This document shows positions 8,647 to 17,874 of a DNA stretch of 64,000 bases, piece after piece (the first letter of the stretch is position 1; each line of letters begins with the position of its first letter). The DNA comes from Pedobacter sp. SYP-B3415 (lineage in GTDB: Bacteria; Bacteroidota; Bacteroidia; Sphingobacteriales; Sphingobacteriaceae). The position numbers were made by a program, and so were the translations under genes. The notes below the pieces were generated by a model that was not told where the DNA came from, searched no databases, and worked only from the letters and a program-made list of their open reading frames with translations. The DNA lies in contig NZ_RXNQ01000008.1 in NCBI RefSeq assembly GCF_004138205.1, positions 1 to 64,000 of the forward strand, written 5' to 3'.

Positions 8647-11064
8647 TTACTTTTTCTTCTTCACATAAGTCTCGAGCCAGGTGTCCTGTTCCCAGAGCGT
8701 ATGTAAAATATTTTCCTTGCCGCGGTAACCATGCGCTTCATACGGCAGGAATACGAACCGCGTAGTACCGCCGGCACCTTTTATCGCATTGAACAGACGC
8801 TCGCTGTTAATAGGGAAAGTACCCGGATTATCATCAGAGTCGCCATGTATCAGCAGGAGTGGTGTCTTGATTTTATCTGCATAACTGAACGGGCTCATTT
8901 CATAATATAATTTGGGTGCCTGCCAGTAGGTACGTTCTTCGTTTTGAAAACCGAAGGGGGTCAGCGTTCGGTTGTACGCACCGCTTCTGGCGATGCCTGC
9001 AGCAAATAAATTTGTATGCGCAAGGAGGTTTGCCGTCATGAAGGCACCATAGCTATGGCCTCCGACAGCCATCCGTTTCGGATCGCCAACACCCATTTCA
9101 GTCAATTTGCCGATGGCTGCTTCTGCGTTTAACTTCAGCTGTTCAACAAAGGTGTCGTTAGGGCGCTTGCCGTCTTTGGCAACAATGGGCATTTCGGCAT
9201 TATCAAGAACAGCATATCCCCGGGTTACCCAGTAAATCGGGGAGCCCCAGCTGATTGCTGTAAATCTGTGTTGTGAGCCGCGTACCTGTGCCGCATCTGC
9301 CGCCGAGTTAAACTCGCGCGGGTAAGCCCAGATCAGGGTAGGTAAGGCACCATCCTTTTCCTTGTCATATCCTTTGGGCAGATAAAGATCGCCCGTCAGG
9401 TCTACGCCGTCAGCACGTTTGTAAGCTACCTTTTGGCGGCTTATGCCCTCGAGCGAAGGATATGGATTTTTGAATTCTGTAACAGGCCTGTCTGCAATAC
9501 GCAGTACCAGGTTCTTCAGAAAATAGTTCGGAACCAGCTGCTGGCTTTCGCGCCGCGTCAGCAGCACCAATTTATCAGGATCAATAACTTCTGCTACATA
9601 TTCATACGTGCTTTCTGCAGAACGCCAGATGATCTCATTTTTCCGGCTTGCAAGATCAAATTTTGCCAGAAAGGGAAGATCGCCTTTCGAAGAGGAACCT
9701 GTCTGGTTATTCATTAACAACTTTGTTCCGTTGTCGGTCGTTTTGATCACTTCCCTGCCAAATTTGTTTTTTGTGGTAACAGGTGTTCCCGGATCATTGT
9801 AAGCGTCTGTCTGGTTCCGGCTGTATAAGACCTCCATATTGCCGCTAGCCGGGTCAAAGCGGTTTACGGTGACGGTTTGTTTACTTCTGAGTCCTTCGGT
9901 CACAAGCGCGAGGTGTTCATCGCCCCAGGTTACGCTGCGAAAGCGGCTTTTTGTCTTGAACAGCGATTTTGGTTCGCCTGAAAAAGGAGCTGCAAGCGCG
10001 AGAACTTCGTCATGGAAATCAACAGCCTTTTTAATCAGGCCACTGTCTAAAGGCTGGGCCCAGGTTATGGTTGCCGGTTCATCGTCGCGCCAGTCAAATG
10101 CGCGCGCTACGTTTTGCGTATTGTCGTAACCAGAGGGTGTCCCTTCACTTGACGGAAGAACGGCCAGTTCTTGTACCGGTTTTCCGTTCAAATCGGTGAT
10201 GCGAACTGTTGAAGGGAATCCGTACGCTGAAACCAGGTAAGAAAAAGGCCTGCGAATGGTTCTGGAAAGCAGGTATTTTTTATCAGGCGACAGGGCAGTG
10301 CTCAGGTACATGGCGGGCTGCCCTATTGATTTTTCTGTGGTTCCATCGCCTTTAACCAGCTGTGAGGTAGCAAAAAATGCGAACAGCTGCTCGTCAAATG
10401 GAGAACGGATCAGGTCCTGGTAAGTTGCGCTTGGGGCAGCCTTTCCGAGGTTTTGCTGCACGGCTGGTCCGGTGGGCATTAATGGCCGCTTAGGGGCGGC
10501 AGTGGCCGGTTGTGTTGCAATACGGTACAACAATTCTTTGTCATTGATCCAGCTAATGCCATTGCCAAGTACAACATTCAGGTATTGTTTATTAATCTTT
10601 ACTGCCTTTTTCGTGGTTACATCGATCACATAGAGATCGACGCCTTTTTGTGTTGTATTGGTTACGGCGATACGCTTCCCTGAAGGACTCCAGATCGCAT
10701 TGCCTGCAAACAAGGGTTTCGGCAGGCCCGTCACCGTGAATGTCTGACCGCTCTTCAAATCTTTCAGGCTGAACCCACTAACAAAAACCTGCCTGCTTGG
10801 CGAATAGTTAGCCGGGTTTAAACGCATACCGGCAATGCGATACTCCGGTTGTGCGAGTTCTTCTACCGAAGGATAAGAAGTACGCTCGGAAAAGAGAAGC
10901 CATTCTCCGTCACTACCCAGACTGACCCCCGGCGTAGGCGCGGCAAGAACAAGGTCGGTGATTTCTTTTGGCGGACGCTGATAGCCCTGGCTTTCCTGTC
11001 CGTTAGCCTGTGAGGCAAACAGCAAAGCCGCGATTGCAAAAAGCAACTGTAGTTTTTTATGCAT
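8647..11064 (-). CDS. Secreted S9 family peptidase (prolyl oligopeptidase superfamily, glutamyl-endopeptidase type)
   Basis: An 805-residue exported peptidase. The signal peptide ends around residue 22 (ASQANGQ). The first 550 residues carry WD/beta-propeller type repeats (SPSGKRIAV, SPDKKYLLS). The C-terminal alpha/beta-hydrolase domain holds the nucleophile Ser671 in GGHSYGAF, the acid in HGDSDDNPG and His778 in YEAHGYRG. The order and the GDSDDNPGTFP sequence resemble the S9D/chloroplast glutamyl endopeptidase branch. It has its own terminator, and the gap to the M42 gene upstream also carries one, so it is probably monocistronic. A role in periplasmic peptide breakdown is inferred. Confidence 0.92.
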   Translation of the reverse strand: MHKKLQLLFAIAALLFASQANGQESQGYQRPPKEITDLVLAAPTPGVSLGSDGEWLLFSERTSYPSVEELAQPEYRIAGMRLNPANYSPSRQVFVSGFSLKDLKSGQTFTVTGLPKPLFAGNAIWSPSGKRIAVTNTTQKGVDLYVIDVTTKKAVKINKQYLNVVLGNGISWINDKELLYRIATQPATAAPKRPLMPTGPAVQQNLGKAAPSATYQDLIRSPFDEQLFAFFATSQLVKGDGTTEKSIGQPAMYLSTALSPDKKYLLSRTIRRPFSYLVSAYGFPSTVRITDLNGKPVQELAVLPSSEGTPSGYDNTQNVARAFDWRDDEPATITWAQPLDSGLIKKAVDFHDEVLALAAPFSGEPKSLFKTKSRFRSVTWGDEHLALVTEGLRSKQTVTVNRFDPASGNMEVLYSRNQTDAYNDPGTPVTTKNKFGREVIKTTDNGTKLLMNNQTGSSSKGDLPFLAKFDLASRKNEIIWRSAESTYEYVAEVIDPDKLVLLTRRESQQLVPNYFLKNLVLRIADRPVTEFKNPYPSLEGISRQKVAYKRADGVDLTGDLYLPKGYDKEKDGALPTLIWAYPREFNSAADAAQVRGSQHRFTAISWGSPIYWVTRGYAVLDNAEMPIVAKDGKRPNDTFVEQLKLNAEAAIGKLTEMGVGDPKRMAVGGHSYGAFMTANLLAHTNLFAAGIARSGAYNRTLTPFGFQNEERTYWQAPKLYYEMSPFSYADKIKTPLLLIHGDSDDNPGTFPINSERLFNAIKGAGGTTRFVFLPYEAHGYRGKENILHTLWEQDTWLETYVKKKK

Positions 11065-11152
11065 AGCAGATTAGTTTGATCGAATGATAAAGATCAAAAA
11101 AATGCCGGCAGATTTTATCATGTAATCTGAACTTTACATCCGCCGGCAGGCG

Positions 11153-11186
11153 AAAAAAAAAAGCCCCGCAGCTGATCTGCAGGGCT
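11153..11186 (-). terminator. Terminator of the M42 peptidase gene
   Basis: On the minus strand AGCCCTGCAG-loop-CTGCGGGGCT is followed by about ten T residues (A run 11153-11162 on the plus strand). Confidence 0.85.
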
Positions 11187-11191
11187 GATGT

Positions 11192-12304
11192 TTACTTAAA
11201 CGTACGGAAGTCCTGACCGTCGCTTATATTCAGAAGGCTTTCATAGATCAGCCTGATCACATTATCTACATCTTCTTTATGGATCATTTCGACAGTGGTA
11301 TGCATATACCGCAAAGGCAACGAAATCAGCGCAGATGGTACGCCGCCGTTTGAATAGGCGAAGGCATCGGTATCTGTACCTGTCGATCTTGAGGAAGCCT
11401 GACGCTGAAAGGGAATCTGGTGTTGCTCTGCCGTGCGGATGAGCAGTTTGTTCAGATTCGTTTGAACAGCCGGAGCATAAGAAACAACCGGACCGCGGCC
11501 ACAGGCCAGATCGCCCTGCGTAACTTTGTTGATCATTGGTGTGCCTGTATCGTGCGTCACGTCTGTAACAATCGCTACATTTGGTTTAATTCGCTGTGCA
11601 ATCATTTCTGCCCCTCTCAGCCCTATTTCTTCCTGCACGGAATTAACAATGTAAAGGCCAAATGGAAGCTTTTTGCCGTTTTCTTTTAGCAGGCGCGCAA
11701 CTTCTGCAATCATGAATCCTCCGATACGGTTATCCAGCGCGCGGCCAACGTAATACCGGTTGTTCAGAACCATGAACTCATCTTCATATGTGATTACGCA
11801 GCCAACATGAATACCCAGTTTTTCGACTTCCTCTTTAGAGGTACAGCCGCAATCAAGGAAAATATTTTTCAGTTGGGGTCCTTCTTCTTTTTCGCCATGA
11901 CGCGTATGGATAGCCGGCCAGCCGAATACCGCTTTAACAATGCCCTGATCGGTGTGAATGTTTACCCGTTTTGACGGTGCAATCTGATGGTCGGAGCCTC
12001 CATTACGGATTACGTAGATCAATCCCTCGTTGGTGATGTAATTTACAAACCACGAAATTTCATCAGCATGCGCCTCGATTACGACTTTGTATGGTGCATC
12101 AGGGTTGATGACGCCCACAGCGGTTCCATAGTTATCTGTGAAATATTCGTCGATGTAGGGTTCCAGGTAATCCAGCCACATGCGCTGGCCTGCCCATTCA
12201 AACCCTGTAGGTGATGGGTTATTGATATAACTTTCTAAAAAGTTCAGCGACTTTTCAGTCACTACCGTTTTGTGCGGATTTTTTTCGTCTTTTTTCTTCG
12301 CCAT
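11192..12304 (-). CDS. M42 family metallopeptidase (glutamyl aminopeptidase/endoglucanase-like)
   Basis: A 370-residue cytoplasmic aminopeptidase of the M42 (TET/FrvX/PepA) family. Metal- and catalysis-related motifs are in place: EAHADEISWF (first His-Asp), GRALDNRIGG (bridging Asp), VQEEIGLRGA (Glu-Glu general base and ligand), TDVTHDTGT (Asp) and the C-terminal RYMHTTVEM (His ligand). The family forms dodecameric tetrahedral complexes that trim peptides left by the proteasome or other proteases. The gene begins 28 bases after the GNAT stop and ends a minus-strand run that starts at 17320. Confidence 0.93.
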   Translation of the reverse strand: MAKKKDEKNPHKTVVTEKSLNFLESYINNPSPTGFEWAGQRMWLDYLEPYIDEYFTDNYGTAVGVINPDAPYKVVIEAHADEISWFVNYITNEGLIYVIRNGGSDHQIAPSKRVNIHTDQGIVKAVFGWPAIHTRHGEKEEGPQLKNIFLDCGCTSKEEVEKLGIHVGCVITYEDEFMVLNNRYYVGRALDNRIGGFMIAEVARLLKENGKKLPFGLYIVNSVQEEIGLRGAEMIAQRIKPNVAIVTDVTHDTGTPMINKVTQGDLACGRGPVVSYAPAVQTNLNKLLIRTAEQHQIPFQRQASSRSTGTDTDAFAYSNGGVPSALISLPLRYMHTTVEMIHKEDVDNVIRLIYESLLNISDGQDFRTFK

Positions 12305-12332
12305 AATATTTAAAATACCTCGCCACTGCCTG

Positions 12333-12749
12333 TTAACTATTAAACAGTTTTTCCATGATTACAAATCTGATACCAGCCGTTTCATAACTTTCGCCCGTAG
12401 AACTGAAATCAAAACGTTGATAAAATGGCAGTGCGGTTTCCCGCGCATTGCACCAAAGTCTTTGGGCGCCGTTTTCGCGGCAGTAGCCGATTACGTGGTT
12501 TAGCAATTTGCTGCCAAATCCCTTCCCCTGTTCGGCGGTGGCAGTAGCAAACTTACGAAATTGAAAATCATTCAAATGTTGAAAAACCGAAACTACAGAT
12601 ACCAGGCTGCCCTGATCATTAAACAGGCCAAAATGAATGCCTTCTTCGTCGGCCGGCAGCCTGACGTACTCAGGAGGATGGCCGGGGTACATAACCGTAT
12701 GGCGAAGTGCCCATGTTGCTGATGCTGGTATCGTTTTTATGGTTTCCAC
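12333..12749 (-). CDS. GNAT family N-acetyltransferase
   Basis: A roughly 138-residue acyltransferase. The acetyl-CoA binding motif EQGKGFGSKLLNHVIGYCR and the C-terminal ALPFYQRFDFSSTGESYE pattern define the GNAT fold. The frame is open upstream to 12878, but that extension overlaps the barrel gene and is Arg/aromatic noise. The GTG at 12749 is preferred because it overlaps the stop of the upstream frame (TAGTG), a coupled arrangement, and gives a normal domain start (VETIKTIPAS). The substrate is unknown. Confidence 0.8.
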   Translation of the reverse strand: METIKTIPASATWALRHTVMYPGHPPEYVRLPADEEGIHFGLFNDQGSLVSVVSVFQHLNDFQFRKFATATAEQGKGFGSKLLNHVIGYCRENGAQRLWCNARETALPFYQRFDFSSTGESYETAGIRFVIMEKLFNS

Positions 12750-13345
12750 TACAAAATAAAACTGGCGCCTATGCGGCCACCAAAATAAAAAGTTGTGTCT
12801 TCTCCGTCTGTAGCTATTCCTGGTGCCAGAGAAAGATCGAATGTAAACTTGCGGCCCAATCTTGTCTGGAAACCCCACTGCGGCGCAAGACTTAATTGAT
12901 AGCCATTTAGAAAGTCCCGCTCGCTGCCTATATAAAGCGTCGCCTCGGCACCAACATACCCGGCTGAGTTATTTATGGTAGCTTTACCTTTTTTTACTCT
13001 GCGTTCGAAATTGTAATAATGTCGTAAGCCCGTGTACACCGTCGGAAGAAGTAAAATCCGGCTTTCTTCTACAACCTGGAAGGAGGGAACCATATTTCCG
13101 TCGTAAGTTAAAATGCCTGTTTGTTGGAAGGTGTACCCGGTCTCAATTCCGCCTGCAAAATACACAGATGTGATACGGCCGATCTTTTGTTCGCGCTCAA
13201 AGCTCAGGCCTAATAGTGTGAGCCTTATTTTATTAAGTGACGAAACTTCGCCTGGCTGTTCAGCTTTTTGCTGCGCGTGAACTAAGCCCGGAAACAGAAG
13301 AGAAAAAAAGATTGAGATCGTTCAGAGCGCTTGTTTAGATGTCAT
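12749..13345 (-). pseudogene. Exported beta-barrel-like protein interrupted by an in-frame TGA at codon 8
   Basis: From the ATG at 13345, which overlaps the MFS stop as ATGA, the frame reads MTSKQAL, then TGA (13322-13324), then TISIFFSLLFPGLVHAQ and an open frame of about 190 codons to 12749. The two parts around the stop together make a good signal peptide (a charged start, a hydrophobic core and an HAQ cleavage site). The rest has alternating Gly/aromatic strands and ends in GGRIGASFIL, as in small outer-membrane barrels. One substitution (for example TGG to TGA) would explain the break. The first later start codon is GTG at 13165, which would lose the signal peptide. It could be a true pseudogene, a polymorphism or a sequencing error. 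Confidence 0.7.
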
Positions 13346-14526
13346 GTTGTCTGTTTGTCTTTTGATTTATAAAACTGGTAAATGAGTATGTTTACAACAA
13401 CGATCGCTGCGCTTCCGAAATTGAACAGCGCCCAGCCACCCTGGTCCCAGAGCCATAAGCCCAATGCCGATCCGATACTGGCGCCGATAAAGCTGACAGA
13501 CATAAAAATGGTGTTCAGCCGGTTCCGGGCTTCCGGCGCAATGGTATAAATTCTTGTCTGGTTGGTAACATGAATGGCCTGCTGACCGATGTCGATCAGA
13601 ATTATTCCCAGCACGAAGAGGTAAACGTTAGCGCCGGTAAAATAAAACAGGGCGATACTTACAAGCTGAAGAACAAAGCCGATGAGCAGGTTGCGGCGCG
13701 GGTTATTTCCACCGCTTAATTTTCCTACGAGCGGAGCCGCCAGCGCACCGGCTGCACCCGCGATTCCGAACAGTCCTATTTCAAGGGTTTGCAGGCTGTA
13801 TGGCGGATTTGCCAGGTAGAGCACCATTACTGTCCAGAATGCACTGATGATTGCAAAGGCAAGAAAGTTAATTAAGGATGCTTCCCTTAAAAGAGATTCG
13901 GTTTTTATATACCGAAACATTGAAGTCATCAGATTTCCGTATGACCCTCTGAATGCAGGCTGACTTTTTGGGAAACGGGCGGCCATTAACAGGATAAGTA
14001 AAACGCATATTCCTGCTGCCAGATAATAGACGGCGCGCCAGCCCATCCAGAAACCGATGCTGCCGCTCACCGCACGGGAAGCAAGGATACCAACAAGTAG
14101 TCCGCTCATCACAACCCCTATGTTCTGGCCACGGTTCCGGTCATCACTGAGATTCGCAGCCATGGGCAGGATAAGTTGGGGAACAATTGAGCAGGCACCG
14201 ATGAGAAAACTTACCACCTGCAGCAGTAGAAAACTTTTTGCAACTGCAGCCAGGATAAGCGCGCCGGCTGCCAGGCCGGTAATAACCAGAATCTGGCGCT
14301 TGCGTTCAAACATGTCGCCAAGAGGCACGAGGAGAAATAAGCCAAGGGCATAACCAGCCTGCGTCAGATAGGTAATCTTACCGGCAACATGTTCGGGAAT
14401 TCCGAAATCATGTGCAATAAGAATAACCAGGGGCTGGCAATAGTAAATGTTTGCAACGATAAGGCCGGTACAAACGGCCATCAGCAGAATGGTGGATCTG
14501 GATAAGCTAACTGAAGAAGTGTTCAT
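13342..14526 (-). CDS. MFS transporter (drug/metabolite exporter type)
   Basis: A 394-residue protein with about 12 hydrophobic helices. The loop after helix 2 carries the MFS signature in the form GDMFERKR, and the first helix continues into IYYCQPLVILIAHDFG, a hallmark of the YnfM/YgaY-like subgroup of proton-coupled exporters. It starts three bases after the carboxylase gene stop, and its own stop overlaps the next ATG, so it is expressed as part of the operon. The substrate is unknown. Confidence 0.9.
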   Translation of the reverse strand: MNTSSVSLSRSTILLMAVCTGLIVANIYYCQPLVILIAHDFGIPEHVAGKITYLTQAGYALGLFLLVPLGDMFERKRQILVITGLAAGALILAAVAKSFLLLQVVSFLIGACSIVPQLILPMAANLSDDRNRGQNIGVVMSGLLVGILASRAVSGSIGFWMGWRAVYYLAAGICVLLILLMAARFPKSQPAFRGSYGNLMTSMFRYIKTESLLREASLINFLAFAIISAFWTVMVLYLANPPYSLQTLEIGLFGIAGAAGALAAPLVGKLSGGNNPRRNLLIGFVLQLVSIALFYFTGANVYLFVLGIILIDIGQQAIHVTNQTRIYTIAPEARNRLNTIFMSVSFIGASIGSALGLWLWDQGGWALFNFGSAAIVVVNILIYQFYKSKDKQTT

Positions 14527-14529
14527 GCG

Positions 14530-16071
14530 CTAAAGCGGAATATTACCATGTTTTTTGCGTGGCAGGTTTACCACTTTGTTTTCGAGCATGCTGAAAGCGC
14601 GGATTAGTTTAATGCGGGTCTGCGCAGGATCAATTACTTCGTCAATAAACCCGCGTTCGGCCGCCCGGTAAGGATTGGCAAAGGTGTCTGAATATAATTT
14701 TTCTTTCTCCGTCCATTTTTCTGCCGGATCTGCAGCGGCGTTTATCTCGCGTTTGAAAATAATTTCCGCTGCTCCTTTTGCGCCCATGACGGCAATTTCT
14801 GCGCTTGGCCATGCATAGTTCATGTCTGCGCCAATGTGTTTGGAGTTCATTACATCATAAGCGCCGCCATACGCTTTCCGGGTAATCACGGTGATCCTGG
14901 GAACGGTCGCTTCACTGAAAGCATAAAGCAGCTTGGCACCATTGCTGATAATACCGTTCCACTCCTGGTCGGTACCCGGCAAAAATCCCGGAACGTCTTC
15001 GAAAACCAGTAAAGGGATATTGAAACAGTCGCAAAAACGGACAAACCGGGCCGCTTTTACAGATGCGTGATTGTCAAGTACACCAGCCAGGTACGCAGGC
15101 TGGTTAGCCACCACGCCGATGCTGCGGCCTGCAAGCCTTGCAAAACCTACAACAATGTTCTCAGCATAATCCTTGTGTACTTCGGTGAAGGAGCCGGTGT
15201 CAGTTACACCGCTTATCACATCGCGGATATCGTAAGGCTGCGAGGCATTTGCCGGAATCAGGTCATTCAGGGCGGGCCGTAATTCATCTGCCTGTACATA
15301 CGGAGCAGCTGCAGGCTTTTCCTCACAATTTTGTGGCATGTAAGCAAGCAGGTTTTTTACCTGGTTAATGGCTTCGATCTCATTTGCGCAGGCAAAATGG
15401 GTCACACCCGATTTTGTTGCATGCGTTGATGCGCCGCCAAGCTCTTCGGCAGATACCTGCTCATGCGTCACCGTTTTAACAACGTTTGGTCCGGTAACAA
15501 ACATGTACGAAGTGTTTTCAACCATCAGGATAAAGTCGGTTATGGCTGGTGAATAAACTGCTCCGCCCGCACACGGCCCCATGATAACAGACAATTGGGG
15601 TACAACGCCCGATGCCTGGACATTGCGGTAAAAAATATCAGCGTAACCGCCGAGCGATACAACGCCTTCCTGTATCCTTGCCCCGCCGCTGTCGTTCAGA
15701 CCGATGAGCGGCGCCCCGTTTTTTAATGCGAGATCCATGATCTTGCAGATCTTTTCAGCATGTGTTTCTGAAAGGGAACCGCCGAAAACGGTAAAATCCT
15801 GCGAAAAAACGTAAGTAAGGCGCCCGTTTACAGTGCCGTAGCCGGTAACCACACCGTCTCCCGGATATTTCTCATTCTGCATGCCAAAATCCGTGCTCCG
15901 GTGTGTTACAAACATGCCGATTTCTTCGAAAGACCCGGCGTCCATCAGAAAATGGATGCGCTCACGGGCCGTAAGTTTGCCTTTTTTGTGCTGAGCTTCA
16001 ATACGTGCCTCGCCTCCGCCTTTTAGGGCTGCTTCCTGTTTTTCTTTGAGCACCTCGAGTTTTTGCTTCAT
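14530..16071 (-). CDS. Acyl-CoA carboxylase beta (carboxyltransferase) subunit
   Basis: A 513-residue carboxyltransferase of the propionyl/methylmalonyl/methylcrotonyl-CoA carboxylase beta family. Two crotonase-like halves are visible: the N-terminal half with [13 protein letters not shown] and [12 protein letters not shown] (oxyanion hole), the C-terminal half with [10 protein letters not shown] and [15 protein letters not shown]. Propionyl-CoA carboxylase beta is the best guess. The ATG at 16071 ([12 protein letters not shown]) is chosen over the open frame to 16125, which overlaps the porin. No biotin carboxylase, biotin carrier or decarboxylase subunit gene lies in the window, so its partner is encoded elsewhere. 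It follows the porin by 13 bases. Confidence 0.92.
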   Translation of the reverse strand: MKQKLEVLKEKQEAALKGGGEARIEAQHKKGKLTARERIHFLMDAGSFEEIGMFVTHRSTDFGMQNEKYPGDGVVTGYGTVNGRLTYVFSQDFTVFGGSLSETHAEKICKIMDLALKNGAPLIGLNDSGGARIQEGVVSLGGYADIFYRNVQASGVVPQLSVIMGPCAGGAVYSPAITDFILMVENTSYMFVTGPNVVKTVTHEQVSAEELGGASTHATKSGVTHFACANEIEAINQVKNLLAYMPQNCEEKPAAAPYVQADELRPALNDLIPANASQPYDIRDVISGVTDTGSFTEVHKDYAENIVVGFARLAGRSIGVVANQPAYLAGVLDNHASVKAARFVRFCDCFNIPLLVFEDVPGFLPGTDQEWNGIISNGAKLLYAFSEATVPRITVITRKAYGGAYDVMNSKHIGADMNYAWPSAEIAVMGAKGAAEIIFKREINAAADPAEKWTEKEKLYSDTFANPYRAAERGFIDEVIDPAQTRIKLIRAFSMLENKVVNLPRKKHGNIPL

Positions 16072-16084
16072 GTGTTTGTGAGTT

Positions 16085-17320
16085 TTACCAGCGATATTGC
16101 AGCCTGGCTGTAAAGACGTCGTCACGGACGTCTGATGTATAGTTTTCGAGGGCTGTGTTTTCGTTCACCACGTGCTCGTTGTAAAGCGTAAATTTTATGC
16201 GTTCACCGATCAGGTAGGTGAGTCCATAGCCCAGTGTGCTGTATTTAATATCTCCGGCCGTAGTAAAATTACCGGTCTGGCCGATTTCCTGGTTAGCGAG
16301 GTCTTTGTTCGGGTCATAGACATCGTAAGCCAGTAAGGCCGAAAGTTTTGTATTTACGATCTGATGGCTGAGCCAAAAAAAGTACCCGTCAAATTTACGC
16401 AGATACAGGTCTGTCTTTGGCTGTGCCGAGAAACTCTGGCTGGATGCCGGACCGTTTACTTCCTCAGAATTCGCAATTCCGGGTTGGTAACCGGTCACGT
16501 ATTCCGTCTTAAAAATTGTTTCGCCGATAGGGGAGCGGTAGCTAAGCTGCAGGTCAGCACCTACATAGTCCCGCCGCAGGTACAAACCGTTAAAATCGGC
16601 GCTGGTATTGGCAATATAGCCGCCTCCCTGACGTGTGAAATAGGTATTGGTGCCATTGCGAACATATCCTTTATAACCAGACACACCAAAACCCAGGTCC
16701 AGTTTTTTTCCCGCAAGGCTATCGAACTTAAAAGCAAGATTACCGATCAGATCTTTTTTGTTGTCGTAATCGCGCGCGGTAAGTCCGCTTCCGTTTACAA
16801 CACCAAGGTTGGCAGTGAGAAATTTTAGCAGGGTTTGCGGTTTGTAAGTAACCATAGCGCCCAGGTCGCGCTCGCGCGGCATCAGCGTCTGAAATACACG
16901 CGCCCGTTCAGGAAAATCGCGGTAGCCGGATGAATAAGCGATGGAATGGCCAAAAGGGCGGTTAAACAAACCTGCGGTCAGCATCCACCGGCGGGTGGCA
17001 GGCTCATGGATCTGTATGAAACCATCCATCAGCAGAAAGCCGTTTTGCGTGGCATCGATTTGAAAAACGATACTCGTATATTTATCTGCACGGTCTACCT
17101 TAAGGCGACCCCGGCGGATCAGGAAACGATTATCGCTGTTTTTCGAGAAATCGCCGGCCGAGAATGAACTGATGCCTGGTGCCGAAGCCTTTTGAAACTG
17201 TGTCTGAAAATAGCCTGAAATATGAATTTCATGCGGATCATAACTGGAGGGCGCATTGTTGTTTTGGGCAAGCGAACAAAGCGGCAGGGCAAGCAAAATT
17301 GTGGCAATCAGGTTCTTCAT
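16085..17320 (-). CDS. Outer-membrane porin (phosphate-selective porin O/P-like)
   Basis: A 411-residue exported protein whose signal peptide ends in SLAQ. The mature part begins with the [10 protein letters not shown] strand and continues with [12 protein letters not shown] and the alternating strand pattern of OprO/OprP-like barrels, ending in an aromatic ARLQYRW as expected for BAM-dependent insertion. Passive diffusion of small anions is the family role. It is the first gene of the operon that continues with the carboxylase subunit and the exporter. Confidence 0.88.
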   Translation of the reverse strand: MKNLIATILLALPLCSLAQNNNAPSSYDPHEIHISGYFQTQFQKASAPGISSFSAGDFSKNSDNRFLIRRGRLKVDRADKYTSIVFQIDATQNGFLLMDGFIQIHEPATRRWMLTAGLFNRPFGHSIAYSSGYRDFPERARVFQTLMPRERDLGAMVTYKPQTLLKFLTANLGVVNGSGLTARDYDNKKDLIGNLAFKFDSLAGKKLDLGFGVSGYKGYVRNGTNTYFTRQGGGYIANTSADFNGLYLRRDYVGADLQLSYRSPIGETIFKTEYVTGYQPGIANSEEVNGPASSQSFSAQPKTDLYLRKFDGYFFWLSHQIVNTKLSALLAYDVYDPNKDLANQEIGQTGNFTTAGDIKYSTLGYGLTYLIGERIKFTLYNEHVVNENTALENYTSDVRDDVFTARLQYRW

Positions 17321-17402
17321 CCGGAATCAATCTTCAAAGCCAGCGAAAATACGATTTTTGTATCTGGACATGGCAAATTACATTTTTATTACAGCAAAAA
17401 GG

Positions 17403-17431
17403 TTGAGAATTTGAATTTCCTCTTAAATTTG
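17403..17431 (+). promoter_or_regulatory. Bacteroidota-type promoter for the small protein/SulP/carbonic anhydrase group
   Basis: A TTG at 17403-17405 and TAAATTTG at 17424-17431 are 18 bases apart, matching the TTTG-N17..20-TAnnTTTG consensus. The ATG at 17458 is 26 bases downstream. Confidence 0.6.
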
Positions 17432-17457
17432 TAAACAGCACACCAGAGAATATTGGA

Positions 17458-17799
17458 ATGTTTTTAGGAAAATACAAAGTCGTGATTGCCTGTATTTTCA
17501 TTTTTGTTTTTCTGGCAAAAATGGGGATTTCGGGTGCGCCTGTATTTTTTAAATGTGCAGATAAGAAGTTGATGAACGCGGTGATTATGCAACTTGAACT
17601 GGAGCATGGTAACGAGAAGGATTCATCAAAAGAAGCAGGAAGTTATCCTGACTATAAGCTGATCGACTTCCTGTCGCCCGGCATGCATCATCCGATCCTG
17701 ACGCATATTCAGCTCAACAACAGTTTTATAGACCACAACCGCCGGTATGTGGATCCATACCACCCGACCGTCCCGACCCCGCCGCCCAACGTTGCTTAA
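17458..17799 (+). CDS. Small membrane-anchored protein of unknown function
   Basis: A 113-residue protein that I do not recognise. Residues 7-25 form one hydrophobic helix or uncleaved signal anchor (VVIACIFIFVFLAKMGI). The remainder is hydrophilic with one Cys (KCADKK), several His (HHPILTH) and a Pro-rich tail (HPTVPTPPP). A good promoter precedes it, and it lies 75 bases before the SulP gene on the same strand, so co-transcription with the anion transporter is likely. Without homologues in view no function is proposed. Confidence 0.7.
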   Translation: MFLGKYKVVIACIFIFVFLAKMGISGAPVFFKCADKKLMNAVIMQLELEHGNEKDSSKEAGSYPDYKLIDFLSPGMHHPILTHIQLNNSFIDHNRRYVDPYHPTVPTPPPNVA

Positions 17800-17874
17800 G
17801 ACAACCGGCGCAAGGCTTACGAGGAGCTTTTGTGCCATGTTATTTGTCTTTTCCCAATTTCAACGTGAATTTTT

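Noticed and set aside
12750..12878. N-terminal extension of the GNAT frame
   Set aside because: It is Arg/aromatic rich, lies antiparallel to no known start and overlaps the barrel gene; the GTG at 12749 gives a coupled start at the domain edge.
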